Shown here one piece after another: positions 33,290 to 43,915 of a DNA stretch of 64,000 nt (its first letter is position 1; each line of letters begins with the position of its first letter). The notes under the pieces are model-generated. The model worked only from the letters and a program-made list of their open reading frames with translations, was not told where the DNA came from and ran no database searches. Origin of the DNA: Wurfbainia villosa (Eukaryota; Streptophyta; Magnoliopsida; Zingiberales; Zingiberaceae); NCBI GenBank assembly GCA_025175895.1, contig CM045991.1, positions 74,883,174 to 74,947,173 of the forward strand, given 5' to 3'. Both the position numbers and the translations under genes were made by a program.

Positions 33290-33735
33290 GATTAATGTGA
33301 GCAGGCTTTCCACGAGTTGAAAAAATATTTGGATGGACTCCCACTGCTAGCCAAGCCAGTGGCCGGAGAACCGTTATGGATGTATTTGGCCGTCTCAGAG
33401 GGAGCTATTAGTTCGGTTTTATTGAAACAAGAAGGCTCTCACCAGCAGCCTATTTATTATACCAGCTATATCCTGAAATGGGCTGAATTCCGTTATACAG
33501 AGTTGGAGAAGCTGGCATATATTCTGGTGTTGACTACCCATAAATTGAGGCCATATTTCCTGGCTCATCCCATCACTGTTCTAACTCACAGCGAATTGGG
33601 TAAGGTCGTCACTAAGCCCAATTTCTCCGGAAGATTGGCCAAATGGGTGGTAGAACTAAGCGAATATGATATTCACTACCAACCCCGAACGGTTATCAAG
33701 GCCCAAGCGCTCGCTGATTTTCTAGTAGAAGTACC
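33290..33735 (+). pseudogene. pol: RNase H of F (first, pol-linked)
   Basis: Open stretch 33317-33735 with AFHELKKYLDGLPLLAKPV, LWMYLAVSEGAISSVLLKQE, QPIYYTSYILKWAEFRYTEL and FSGRLAKWVVELSEYDIHYQ, ending ADFLVE. This is the usual Gypsy RNase H/RT-connection region. The frame is open through it. Confidence 0.88.
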
Positions 33736-34344
33736 TTGCGGCCCGGAAGATGGTTCGTCGGCAAAAGAGGAAGGATCGGATGCATGGAGCATATTCATAG
33801 ACGGTTCTTCAGGATCTACGCAAAGGGCGCCGTTGTTCACAATTTCCTCGATAAGGAGGAGACCCGCGATAGCCAGCACGCTCGATATCGTGCATCAAAT
33901 AATAAGGTGGAATATGAAGCCATTCTAGTGGGATTGCAGGCTGCTAAGGCGGTGGGGGCTTCTTCAATTGTAATCCATTCGGATTCCCAGTTGGTAATAT
34001 CACAACTTCAAGGTTCTTTCGTGGTTCGAGAAGAAAGGCTGCATAAGTACTTGAAGGCTTTTGAGAAAGAAAAAGCTCAATTTCGGCAAGTCCTCTTAAA
34101 GCAAATCCCACGGGAGAATAACGGGAAGGCAGATGAATTGGCTCGGATGGCTAGTGCTATGGAAGGAGTGAAGTCATTGGAAACGGTCCATGCGGAAATC
34201 CATACTTCCTTAGCGATACGCAACGTGGAGGAAGACGCACCCGAATCAAGCCTAATTCCTGATTGGAGGACTGACATCATAGCTTATTTACGGCACGAAA
34301 AGGTCCCTGAAGAAAAAGTAGCGGCATATGCTTTAATATGCTGA
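33736..34344 (+). pseudogene. pol: Second RNase H of F (Tat type)
   Basis: Starts WSIFIDGSSGS (first Asp) in the frame of the first RNase H, then a frameshift near 33815 moves to the frame with RASNNKVEYEAILVGLQAAK (Glu), VIHSDSQLVISQLQG (Asp) and NGKADELARMAS (last Asp). A duplicated RNase H of this kind marks the Tat lineage of plant Gypsy elements. The linker to integrase (34150-34344) ends in TGA. Confidence 0.88.
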
Positions 34345-35379
34345 GCCAGACGGTTTACCCTCTTAAATGGAGACTTATACAAGACCTCTTTCGGACGACC
34401 CTTATTGAAATGCTTGGGAAGTGAGGATGCGGAATGGGTACTCCGGGAGATTCATGAAGGTTGTTGCAGTAATCATCTAGGAGGGAGAGCTTTAGCAAGG
34501 AAGGCCCTATTAGCAGGATATTTTTGGCCTACTCTCCAACAGGATGCCGCCAGATAGTGTGCTTGCCCCTTGTCAGAAGCATAGCAACCGGTCCGAACGA
34601 CCGGCTGAATTAATGAAAGTTGTGGTCGCTTCATGTCCTTTTGATCAATGGGGAATGAATATAGTGGGTCCGATGCCAGTGACATCTTTACAGAAGAAAT
34701 TTTTGTTGGTGGCTGTAGATTACTTCTCCAAATGGGTGGAAGCAGAACCCCTGGCCAAAATTACCGAGAGTGCTGTGATACAATTCTTGTGGAGGAATAT
34801 CGTCTGTCGATATGGTATTCCTCGAAAGATAGTTAGTGATAATGGACGTCAGTTCCAAGGCAAAAAGATCAAAGAATGGTGCCAAAGTCTCAACATTCAG
34901 CAAGCTTTCACTTCGGTAGCTCACCCTCAAGCTAACGGGCAAGTGGAAGTGACTAACAGAATTCTCATTCAAGGATTAAAGACCAAATTGGGAGATCAGA
35001 GGGGAAACTGGGTAGAAGAATTGCCAGGAGTCCTGTGGGCCTACCAAACTACACCAAAGACTGCAACAGGGGAAACTCCCTTCAGTTTAGTATACGGGAC
35101 AAGTCAGTTATTCCGGTAAGCTTTTTTAAGTAGCGCTCGGATAGAGGTGTACGAACCAGATCAGAACCAACTTATCCGAAGCACTGAGTTGGACTTGGTG
35201 GAGGAAAAGCGGGAGATGGCACGGAGGTGAGCGAAATTTTACAACCGAAGAGTGCAGCAAGCCTTTAATAAGAAGGTGTTGCCTCGAAGATTTCAAGAGG
35301 GGGATTGGGTGTTGCGAAAAGTTAATCCCGCTGGAGACCCTGGAAAGTTGGCTCCGAACTGGGAAGGGCCTTATGAAGT
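34345..35379 (+). pseudogene. pol: Integrase of F, cut by E LTR1
   Basis: The HHCC finger (EIHEGCCSNHLGGRALARK ... C..C) lies at about 34447-34570 and is frame-broken. 34544-35119 carries the core: WGMNIVGPMP, where the first catalytic Asp (WGMDIVGP) is Asn; VAVDYFSKWVEAEPL; VSDNGRQFQGKKI (Asp); HPQANGQVEVTNR (Glu); and GVLWAYQTTPKTATGETPFS. The C-terminal part (35120-35379) reads WVLRKVNPAGD and LAPNWEGPYEV before the E LTR begins. Confidence 0.9.
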
Positions 35380-37575
35380 TGTTAGTAATATATGAGAGAT
35401 GTCCTAAGGCAATCGCCTTATGTATGAACCATTTATATGATAAATGAAGATTCACTATTTGAGTATACATGTTTTATGTATTTGATTGGATCTTAAACTC
35501 ATTTACTGAATGTCCACGATACGATTCACGGCATGAGAGAATTTGTGATTGGATCACAACTAGTGAGTATCTCTACATGTGTAATTGTGATGTATCGGAA
35601 TTATCCTAGTCGATGAATTGATGAATCGACACCATCAATTCTGTTGAGACTAGCACGAGGTATACTCCTTGGTGTATCCAAGCAGCTGATTCTCACTGGC
35701 TGGAGACATAGTGATGTCCGGAGTTAATCGTGGATGCTAGTTATGGTAACTAGTTCATTGGAGTGACCAGCCGTAAAACTTCATATGGTTCTCTGCATAT
35801 ATAGATATGTCAATGAAGTTCTTACTGTGGCTTAAGTGCGATGTTCCTTTGACTTGCGGTATTCAAGTCATCTTGATCATGGAGACTTATGCTTTGACAT
35901 CTTAAGCAAACATCTCTAAGGAGATGTGGACCCGGGATGATTGGGTATAAGTCGAAGTGATCGAAGGTGTTTGAATAGCCTATAAAGGATTCACCACTCC
36001 TTGCGAGGAGATGTATACCCATGGCCTCTCGTCGGATTGTTACTAAAGTCTTTGGCCAAAGCAATACATGTTTAGAGTAAGGTACTCTTCGATACATGTG
36101 GAGTAACTAGAATCCTTAGGACGAGGAAATGATACTTGGGCTAGGTGTGACGTAGTCAGCCTAGTGGGGACTGACACAATAGACCATGTCCTGAACCAAG
36201 TGGGTATAAGATGAGTGAAGGGAATGGGGCACGATTCATTCGAGCTCTTGAAGGGTTTGAAATAGTTACGGATCAATTGATCTTTTCGGTTAATTGGGGA
36301 TCATGATGTACTACTAGGTGCCACTCATGATCGTTCTATAATTAATGGTTAATTATAGACGGCCAACATAACCGAGAACCTATTTGGTCACACGCACAAC
36401 GAGTGTAATCCAAAGGATTTAAAACGAGCTTGAGAATGGGATTCTCAGACTGAGAGAAACTATGTTTGGTTGGACCAAACATAAAGCGAGCATGAAATTG
36501 TTTCAGTCGCAATGGAAGCGTGGATGGGCCGTGTCTTATGAAGACATAATGGATGGACCAAAATGGTTTGGTTCTAATCCAATGGATAAGAATAAACCAA
36601 AGGGTTTGGTTTATTTTAAGCGAATGAACCAAAAGTTGGTTCGGTTCGTTTAACTTAAAATAAACCATCATGGTTTGGTTTATTTTAACTTATCTTAATG
36701 GAGCGGGTTAACGGGCTTTATGGATATGATCCATTAACCATTAAGAGAATTAGTTCTCTATAAAAGTGGGCTTAAGGGATTGTTAAACCCTAATCCAAAA
36801 TCCAAAATCCAAAACCCTAGCCTCCAAGGAGTTGCCGCCCAACCTGGTTGTGCCGCCCAACTTGCCTGGCTGCTGTCAAGACCCTTGCGCGTCCAAGCTC
36901 GGCACCGTGAACCTCCGGCGACCCTCCGGTGATCCCCTAAAAGGTTCGGCATCAAGGTGAGCTTTTCTCTCCTTGTTTTGGCCGGCGCCTATCTCCTCCA
37001 CCAAGCTGTCCAGTTTTCTGGACAGCTTCTTCTCCTCACGTCGGAGCATCGTTTGGACGACGGTTAGTGCTCCGACAGCGGCTAACATACCGGGGATTTG
37101 ATCTCCGGTAATCCTCTGAGGTGGAGGACGAAGGATTCGTCAAACGGTTGACGAATACCTCTCCGGAGAAGCGAGTTTTGAGAACTCGTTTTGGATCCGA
37201 ATTTGGATTCGGATTGTGATCATCTCTCGATCACGTCGTCTTCAACACGAGGCTAGTAACCCGTACGAAGACGAAGCTCGTGACTTGGCGAAGTCATCCC
37301 GAGGAGCTCGGCGTGGATACGGATAGAGACGATTCTTACGAGGATCGTTCCGGTTGATGCCGTTCCCGCTACACGTCATACGAAAGGTATAACGTAATTA
37401 ATTTCCTTTTATTGCAATTTTAATTTACGGTTATGTCTACACTTGTTGTAATAGCATGCGTGTGTTGTGTGTGTTGTAATAAATAGGAGTATTTATTATT
37501 TTTATTGCTTCCGCTGTGCTCATGTTTGCGAAACATGATTGAACACACACACGCCGCGGTGCCGGAAACCCAACA
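35380..37575 (+). repeat. E LTR1
   Basis: 2,196 bp from TGTTAGTAATATATGAG to GAAACCCAACA. It is rich in perfect hairpins, including TAAGGC-AATC-GCCTTA (35405-35420), CTATAATTAA-TGG-TTAATTATAG (36336-36358), TATGTTTGGT-TGG-ACCAAACATA (36461-36483), AGAGAA-TTAG-TTCTCT just before the TATA box (36744-36759), and AAGCTGTCCAG-TTTT-CTGGACAGCTT (37003-37028). The start and several LTR phrases resemble the Angela lineage. Confidence 0.92.
36759..36765 (+). promoter_or_regulatory. TATA box of E LTR1
   Basis: CTATAAAAG, directly after an AGAGAA/TTCTCT hairpin. The same box lies in the other E LTRs near 41055, 48294, 55459 and 62525, so all five keep a core promoter. Confidence 0.75.
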
Positions 37576-37576
37576 G

Positions 37577-37589
37577 TGGTATCAGAGCC
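37577..37589 (+). other. Primer-binding site of E copy 1 (iMet tRNA)
   Basis: TGGTATCAGAGCC. In the other copies it is altered at the CAG: TGGTATCGAGCC (41859, 49103) and TGGTATCAGGCC (56270). Confidence 0.95.
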
Positions 37590-38866
37590 AGGTTGTGTTT
37601 CGACATAATCATAAAATTGGTTTTGCGATAGTCATAATGTATTTCTGGAAATTTTCTAATTTTGGAAATTTAGAAGTATTTATGGAAATTTTTCAATTTT
37701 GGAAAGTCTAGAAGTATTTATGGGAATCTTCCACTTTTGGAAAGTTGGAAGTATTTATGGAAATTGATATTTTCATAAATAAAATATTTGATTAGATTCT
37801 GGAAATTTATTTCCTAATTTAATCATGATTTGATTTGGGAAATCAAATATTAAAATATTTTATTTCCATAAGTAGTTTTAATGATTTAGGAAATTGGTTT
37901 CCTAAATAGATTTTCCTTAATCAAATAATTCCATGAATAAAATATGTGATTAGATTTGGAAATTTGTTTCCTAATTTAATTATGATTTGATTTGGAGAAT
38001 CAAATCTTAAACATATTTTATTTCCATAAATAGTTATGACATATAAGGAAATTATATACATGACATAATTGTATGCCATGTAATTGCATTAGATGCATAA
38101 CATTATGCCATGCATGTCGTGACATGTAGATGTATGCCATGTATGCCATGCCATGTAGATAATAGTTATTTGCATGCAAAGAGGATGAGACATAAAAACC
38201 CTTAATCAATATTAAAGCCTACACCTTCCATTAATATGGTTAGAACCAGAGTTCTGTTTCTTGTTTGGGTTGTTGGACTCTCTTCAAGCCCGGCTCGAAC
38301 CTGAATATGTTCAAACCATGGAATAGTTTAATACTAATATGGTAAGAGTCAGAGGTCAATCGTTAGCTTTGGTTGTTGGACTCTCTCCAAGCTGGGCTAA
38401 TTGGTTGAATGCGCTCTAACTATATTAAAACTATGTCCTGATTAATGGGTTGGCTTTAACCTGGAGCATCGGTTTGTTGGACTCTCTCCAAGGTCGATGT
38501 AAAGGGAGGTGAAGTTGGGTGCTATGCATATGATGCATACTTGTTAATGTGTTAACAACCCGATGTATGTGTGAACATTCAAATAGTTGATAGCACATTG
38601 TGATAGTTGCATATACGTGATATGCAATCGGTATAGATGATACCTACCGTCGTAGTTATGAATGACTTGTTGGACTCTCTCCAAGGTTGTTCATAACTAT
38701 GATGGATATCAGCCCATTCGGAGATGGACCTACGATCTCCCGAAGTGATTTTGGGGTTTTTGAAATTCGAAAAATGAATGGGATTTATAAATGTATATTG
38801 ATGCATTTTTTAAAATCATCTTTCTCATATATGCTCGTTTTGTATTTCTAAGTTAATATATTGATC
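37590..38866 (+). other. Leader of E copy 1, structured
   Basis: No coding region. It holds three 37-38-bp tandem units beginning TTTTGGAAA and containing GAAGTATTTATGG (37660-37771); two diverged copies of a 102-bp unit (37777-37878 and 37935-38036); the hairpin ATTTAGGAAA-TTGG-TTTCCTAAAT (37884-37907); and four hairpins with the TTGGACTCTCTCCAA apex (38240-38701). Before gag, TTTTGTATTTCTAAG lies at the place of a pyrimidine-rich TTTCTAG in other copies. The same leader recurs in copies 2-4. Confidence 0.85.
38240..38701 (+). ncRNA. Four-hairpin domain, E copy 1 leader (candidate cis RNA element)
   Basis: TTGGACTCTCTCCAA or its one-base variant (TTGGACTCTCTTCAA in the first) occurs four times: about 38273-38287, 38376-38390, 38477-38491 and 38671-38685. 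Each sits between arms that can pair. Hairpin 3 has CATCG/CGATG (38467-38499); hairpin 4 has CGTAGTTATGAA/TTCATAACTATG (38651-38701). The apex is constant and the stems differ, which is the pattern of a repeated RNA signal. The function is not known to me. Confidence 0.6.
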
Positions 38867-39414
38867 ATGATGTGTTTGAATTTGCGTTCCATTTTAGATT
38901 CAAATAAATTGACTGGGCCGAACTTCTTGGACTGGCTTAGAAACTTGAGAATTGTTCTCAAGGTGAAAAGCTTGTGTATGTCCTCGAAGCGCCTCTTCCC
39001 GCCCATCCTAGTGACGATGCAACTTTGGACCAATTGTTGGCCTATCAGAAACATGTGAGTGATTCTGAACAAATGAGTTGCATCATGCTAGCCGCGATGG
39101 AACCCAAGCTACGAAAGGAGCATGAGCATATGGATGCTCATATCGTAGTCCTTCATCTCTGTGAGTTGGTTGATGAGCAAGTAAGATTCGAAAGGTTCGA
39201 AGTCTCTAAGCTCCTCTTCACCTCTGAGATGCAAGGAGGTTCATCTGTGGTACTGCTCAACATGCTGAAGACTGTGGAGCCTTCTGAGAAGCATGAGCAA
39301 GGGATGGTGCTGTTAGTTGATTCCTCGAAGAAAGGTTCTAAGAGGAAGTCAAAGGAACAACATAAGGGAAAGAAGAGAAGGGCTAAGAAGGTAGAACTAG
39401 CATAAAAGGAAACT
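38867..39414 (+). pseudogene. gag: Gag of E copy 1
   Basis: Starts at ATG 38867. The first stretch reads MMCLNLRSILDSNKLTGPNF and LDWLRNLRIVLK. A frameshift near 38965-38980 moves to 38974-39405 with YVLEAPLPAHPSDDATLDQL, SCIMLAAMEPKLRKEHEHMD, VRFERFEVSKLLFTSEMQGG and a lysine-rich stretch. The copy appears shortened relative to copies 2 and 3: the MDHELSIDLILHCLPKSFSQ stretch is absent, suggesting an internal deletion. TAA at 39403-39405 precedes the zinc knuckle. Confidence 0.85.
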
Positions 39415-39676
39415 TGCCATCATTATGGCAAGGAGAGACATTTGCGAAGAAAGTGCAAGATTTATCTTGAGTCCGTGAAGAAGGATAAGGCATCGGATGC
39501 CCCATCTTCTTCAGAAATCTTCTTTATTGATTGTCATTCTATTTCCTTAGACACTTGGGTATTGTATACTGGGTGTGGCTCACATATATGTAATGACATA
39601 CATGGGCTAAGGAATAGAAGAAGACTCGTCAAGGGAAAGTCAAATTTACGTATTGGGAATGGAGCAAAGGTTGCTG
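39415..39676 (+). pseudogene. pol: Zinc knuckle and protease start of E copy 1, truncated by LTR2
   Basis: The CCHC knuckle (39415-39456) reads CHHYGKERHLRRKC; its second Cys is Tyr. The protease site reads WVLYTGCGSHIC: the catalytic Asp is Tyr (TAT at 39565-39567). The reading continues LRIGNGAKVAV and is cut by LTR2 at 39677. Confidence 0.88.
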
Positions 39677-41858
39677 TGTTAGTAATATATGAGAGATATC
39701 CTAAGGCAATCGCCTTATGTATGAACCATTTATATGATAAATGAAGATTCACTATTTGAGTATACATGTTTAATGTATTTGATTGGATCTTAAACTCATT
39801 TACTGAATGTCCACGATACGATTCACGGCATGAGAGAATTTGTGATTGGATCACAACTAGTGAGTATCTCTACATGTGTAATTGTGATGTATCGGAATTA
39901 TCCTAGTCGATGAATTGATGGATTTGGACACCATCAATTCTGTCGAGACTAGCACGAGGTATACTCCTTGGTGTATCCAAGCAGCTGATTCTCACTGGCT
40001 GGAGACATAGTGATGTCCGGAGTTGATCGTGGATGCTAGTTATGGTAACTAGTTCATTGGAATGACCAGCCGTAAGACTTCATATGGTTCTCTGCATATA
40101 TAGATATGTCAATGAAGTTCTTACTGTGGCTTAAGTGCGATGTTCCTTTGACTTGCGGTATTCAAGTCATCTTGATCATGGAGACTTATGCTTTGACATC
40201 TTAAGCAAACATCTCTAAGGAGATGTGGACCGGGATGATTGGGTATAAGTCGAAGTGATCGAAAGGTGTTTGAATAGCCTATAAAGTTCACCACTCCTTG
40301 CGAGGAGATGTATACCCATGGCCTCTCGTCGGATTGTTACTAAAGTCTTTGGCCAAAGCATTACATGTTTAGAGTAAGGTACTCTTGATACATGTGGAGT
40401 AACTAGAATCCGTAGGGCGAGGAAATGATACTTGGGCTAGGTGTGGCGTAGTCGACCTAGTGGGGCCCGACACAATAGACCATGTCACAGAACCAAGTGG
40501 GTATAAGATGAGTGAAGGGAATGGGGCGCGATTCATTCGAGCTCTTGAAGGGTTTGAGAAATAGTTACGGATCAACCGTTGATCTTTTGGTTAATTGGGG
40601 ATCATGATGTACTACTAGGTGCCACTCATGATCGTTCTATAATTAATGGTTAATTATAGACGGCCAACATAAACCGAGAACCTATTTGGTCACACGCACA
40701 AGTGTAATCCAAAGGATTTAAAACGAGCTTGAGAATGGGATTCTCAGACCGAGAGAAACTATGTTTGGTTGGACCAAACATAAAGCGAGCATGAAATTGT
40801 TTGATCGCAATGGGCGTGGATGGGCGTGTCTTATGAAGACATAATGGATGGACCAAAATGGTTTGGTTCTAATCCAATGGATGAGAATAAACCAAAGGGT
40901 TTGGTTTATATTAAGCGAATGAACCAAAGGTTGGTTGGTTCGTTTTAACTTAAAATAAACCATCATGGTTTGGTTTATTTTAACTTATCTTAATGGAGGC
41001 GGGTTAGCGGGCTTTATGGATATGATCCATTAACCATTAAGAGAATTAGTTCTCTATAAAAGTGGGCTTAAGATTGTTAAACCTAACTAATCAATCAAAA
41101 CCCTAGCCTCCCAACATGTTTGCCGCCCACCCTTGTTGATTTGGCGCCCAACCAAAGCTGCGCGCAGCTTGGTGCGGCCCGTCGCTGTTGCGGCGTCCAA
41201 GCTCAGCCGGTGAACCTCCAGCGACCCTCGTGATCCCTTAGGTTTGGCATCAAGGTGAGCTTTTCTCTCCTTGTTTTGGCGGCGCCTATCTCCTCCACCA
41301 AGCTGTCCAGTTTTCTGGACAGCTTCTTCCTCGTCGGGCGTCGTTTGGGCGGCGGTTAGTGCTCCGACAGCGGCTAACATACGAGGATTTGATCTCCGGT
41401 AATCCTCTGAGGTGGAGGGCGAAGGATTCGTCAATCGGTTGTGAATACCTCTCGGAGAAGCGAGTTTTGAGGACTTCGTTTTGGATCGAATTTGGATTCG
41501 GATCGTGATCATCTCTCGATCACGCGTCGTCTTCAACGAGGCTAGTAACCCGTCACGAGCGAAGCTCGTGACTTAGCGAAGTCATCGAGGAGCTCGGCGT
41601 GGATACGGATAGAGGCGATTCTTACGAGGATCGTTCGGTTGATGTCGTTCCGCTACGTCATCTGAAGGTATAACGTAGTTTAAATTTCCTTTTATTGCAA
41701 ATTTAAATTTACGGTTATGTCTACACTTGTTGTAATATGCATGCGTGTGTTGTGTGTGTTGTAATAAATAGGAGTATTTATTATTTTTATTGCTTCAGCT
41801 GTGTTCATGTTTACGAAACATGATCGAACACACCTGCCTTGTGATGCGGAAACCTTGA
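39677..41858 (+). repeat. E LTR2
   Basis: About 2,180 bp from TGTTAGTAATATATGAG. Closely matches LTR1, including CAGCTG and CACTGGCTGG near 39983-40005. The 3' end is altered: the family has CCAACAG before TGGTATC, here it is CCTTGA. TATA box near 41055. It is inserted in the protease of copy 1 and serves as the 5' LTR of copy 2. Confidence 0.88.
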
Positions 41859-42534
41859 TGGTATCGAGCCCAGTTGTGTTTAGACATAATCGTAAAAATG
41901 GTTTTGCGATAGTCATAATGTATTTCTGGAAGTTTTCTAAATTTTGGAAATTTAGAAGTATTTATGGAAATTTTTCAATTTTGGAAAGTCTAGAAGTATT
42001 TATGGAAATCTTCCACTTTTGGAAAGTTGGAAGTATTTATGGAAATTGATATTTTCCATAAATAAAATATTTGATTAGATTCTGGAAATTTGTTTCCTAA
42101 TTTAATCATGATTTGATTTGGGAAATCAAATCTTAAAATATTTTATTTCCATAAGTAGTTTTAAAGATTTAGGAAATTGGTTTCCTAAATAGATTTTCCT
42201 TAATCAAATAATTCCATGAATAAAATATGTGATTAGATTTGGAAATTTGTTTCCTAATTTAATTATGATTTGATTTGGAGAATCAAATCTTAAACATATT
42301 TTATTTCCATAAATAGTTATGACATATAAGGAAATATATACATGACATAATTGTATGCCATGTAATTGCATTAGATGCATAACATTATGCCATGCGTGTC
42401 GTGACATGTAGATGTATGCCATGCCATGTAGATAATAGTTATTTGCATGCAAAGAGGATGAGACATAAAACCCTAACTCAATATTAAAGCCTACACCTTC
42501 CATTAATATGGTTAGAACCCGAGTTCTGTTTCTT

Positions 42535-42976
42535 GTTTGGGTTGTTGGACTCACTCCAAGCCCGGCTCGAACCTGAACATGTTCAAATCATTGGAATAGT
42601 TTAACTCTAATATGGTAAGAGTCAGAGGTCAATCGTTAGTTTGGGTTGTTGGACTCACTCCAAGCCTGGCTAATTGGTTGAATGCGCTCTAACCATATTA
42701 AAACTATTTCGCGATTAATGGGTCGGCTTTAACTTGGAGCATCGATTTGTTGGACTCACTCCAAGGTCGATGTGAAGAGAGGTGAAGTTGGGTGCTATGC
42801 ATATGATGCATACTTGTTAATGTGTTAACAACCCAATGTATGTGTAAACATTCAATTAGTTGATAGCACATTGTGATAGTTACATATACATGATATGTAA
42901 TCGGTATACTTGATACCCACCATCATAGCTAAGAATGGCTTGTTGGACTCACTCCAAGGTTGTTCTTATCTATGAT
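42535..42976 (+). ncRNA. Four-hairpin domain, E copy 2
   Basis: Apex TTGGACTCACTCCAA occurs four times (about 42544, 42648, 42750 and 42943). Hairpin 3 has CATCGA/TCGATG. Hairpin 4 (42922-42976) pairs ATCATAG/CTATGAT and TAAGAA/TTCTTA. Relative to copy 1 the change TAT/ATA to TAA/TTA in stem 4 keeps pairing, and G.T has become A-T. Confidence 0.6.
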
Positions 42977-43137
42977 GGATATCAGCCCATTCGGAGATGG
43001 ACCTACGATCTCTCGAAGTCATTTTAAGGGTTTTTGAAATTCGAAAAATGAATGGGATTTATAAATGTATATTGATGCATTTTAAAATCATTTTCTCATA
43101 TATGCTCGTTTTATATTTCTAGGTCAATAAATTGATC

Positions 43138-43915
43138 ATGACGTCTTTGAATTTGCGCACTATTTTGGATTCGAACAAACTGACTGGGCCTAACTTCCTG
43201 GACTGGCTTAGAAACCTGAGAATTGTTCTCAATGCGGAAAAGCTTGCATATGTCCATTAAGAGCCTCTTCCTGACCGTCCTAAGGACGATGCAACTCCAG
43301 ACCAAATGTTGGTCTATCGAAGCATGTGGCGGTCTGGTGGCGAGTTGCATCATGCTAGCGGCGATAGTACAGTGCGAGCGGCATGAGCATATGGATGCTA
43401 ACACTATTGTGTTCCTTCTTCATGAGTTTTTCGATGAGCAAGCGAGATACGAAAGGTTCGAGGTATCTAGGCTCCTCTTCACCAAGAAGATTCAAGAAGG
43501 TTAGTATGTAGTACAGTTTGTGCTAAAGATTAACGGGTACATCAGCGACTAGCTACCCTCGGTTTTGTGATGGATCATGAGTTAAGTATTGACTTAATTC
43601 TGCATTGTTTGCCCAAGAGTTTCTCGCAATTTGTGATGAACTATCGGATGAACAAATTGGAATCCACCATTCGAGCTCCTCAATATCTTGAAGGTGGAGC
43701 CTTTGAAGCATGAGGAGAAAGGCGGTTTTGTTGATTCCTCGAAAGGTTCTAAGAGGAAGGCAAAAGAAACAGAAGAAAGGAAAGAAAAAGGCAAAGAAGG
43801 CGGAACCAGCACTTGCCATCAGCAAGGAAGGCCCAGAAAAGCTGCAAGATTTATCTTGAGTCCATGAAGAAGAAGAAGGCATCAGATGCCCTATCCTCTT
43901 GAGTATCTTCGTTAT
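43138..43915 (+). pseudogene. gag: Gag of E copy 2
   Basis: ATG 43138 starts MTSLNLRTILDSNKLTGPNF, then LDWLRNLRIVLNAEKLAYV and a stop at about 43258. The rest is in fragments: HEHMDANT, RFEVSRLLFTKKIQEG, MDHELSIDLILHCLPKSFSQ and MNYRMNKLESTIRAPQYL, then a K-rich tail. The zinc knuckle is almost deleted (near 43830-43850). TTTTTGTATTTCTAGG-type sequence precedes the start. Confidence 0.82.

Larger units (their letters stand above)
30178..35379 (+). mobile_element. Interior of a Tat-like Gypsy element F, without LTRs
   Basis: Begins with GTTGACGCCGTCTGTGGGAA (30180-30199), a form of the TTGGCGCCGTCTGTGGGAAC start seen just inside many plant Tat-type Gypsy LTRs, but what precedes it is the D leader, not a Gypsy LTR. 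Gag, protease, reverse transcriptase, RNase H, a second RNase H and integrase follow in Gypsy order. The second RNase H places it in the Tat branch. The 3' end is cut at 35379, in the integrase C-terminus, by E LTR1. All domains are broken. Confidence 0.85.
35380..39676 (+). mobile_element. E copy 1: LTR1 plus truncated interior, inserted in Gypsy F
   Basis: LTR1 35380-37575, iMet primer site, leader, gag and the start of protease. At 39676 the protease reading is cut by LTR2, which begins TGTTAG at 39677. The rest of pol is not found downstream. The left flank (GAAGT, 35375-35379) has no matching duplication in the window. The copy lacks most of the CAG/CTG damage seen in copies 2-4. Confidence 0.88.

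Noticed and set aside
35822..36097. A 91-residue minus-strand open frame identical in E LTR1 and LTR3 (47356-47631), partly in LTR5
   Set aside because: The identity follows from LTR DNA identity. There is no domain, it lies antisense in an LTR, and it is not kept open in LTR2, LTR4 and LTR5. The stop-free run comes from a hairpin-rich sequence, not from coding constraint.
38240..38701. CRISPR-like array (repeats with spacers) in the E leader
   Set aside because: Only four 15-bp boxes with uneven spacing, paired flanks, in a plant retrotransposon leader; no cas genes.
43553..43882. Minus-strand open frame of 109 residues over E gag
   Set aside because: Antisense shadow of the K-rich Gag tail; serine- and phenylalanine-rich as expected from reverse-reading AAG/GAA codons.
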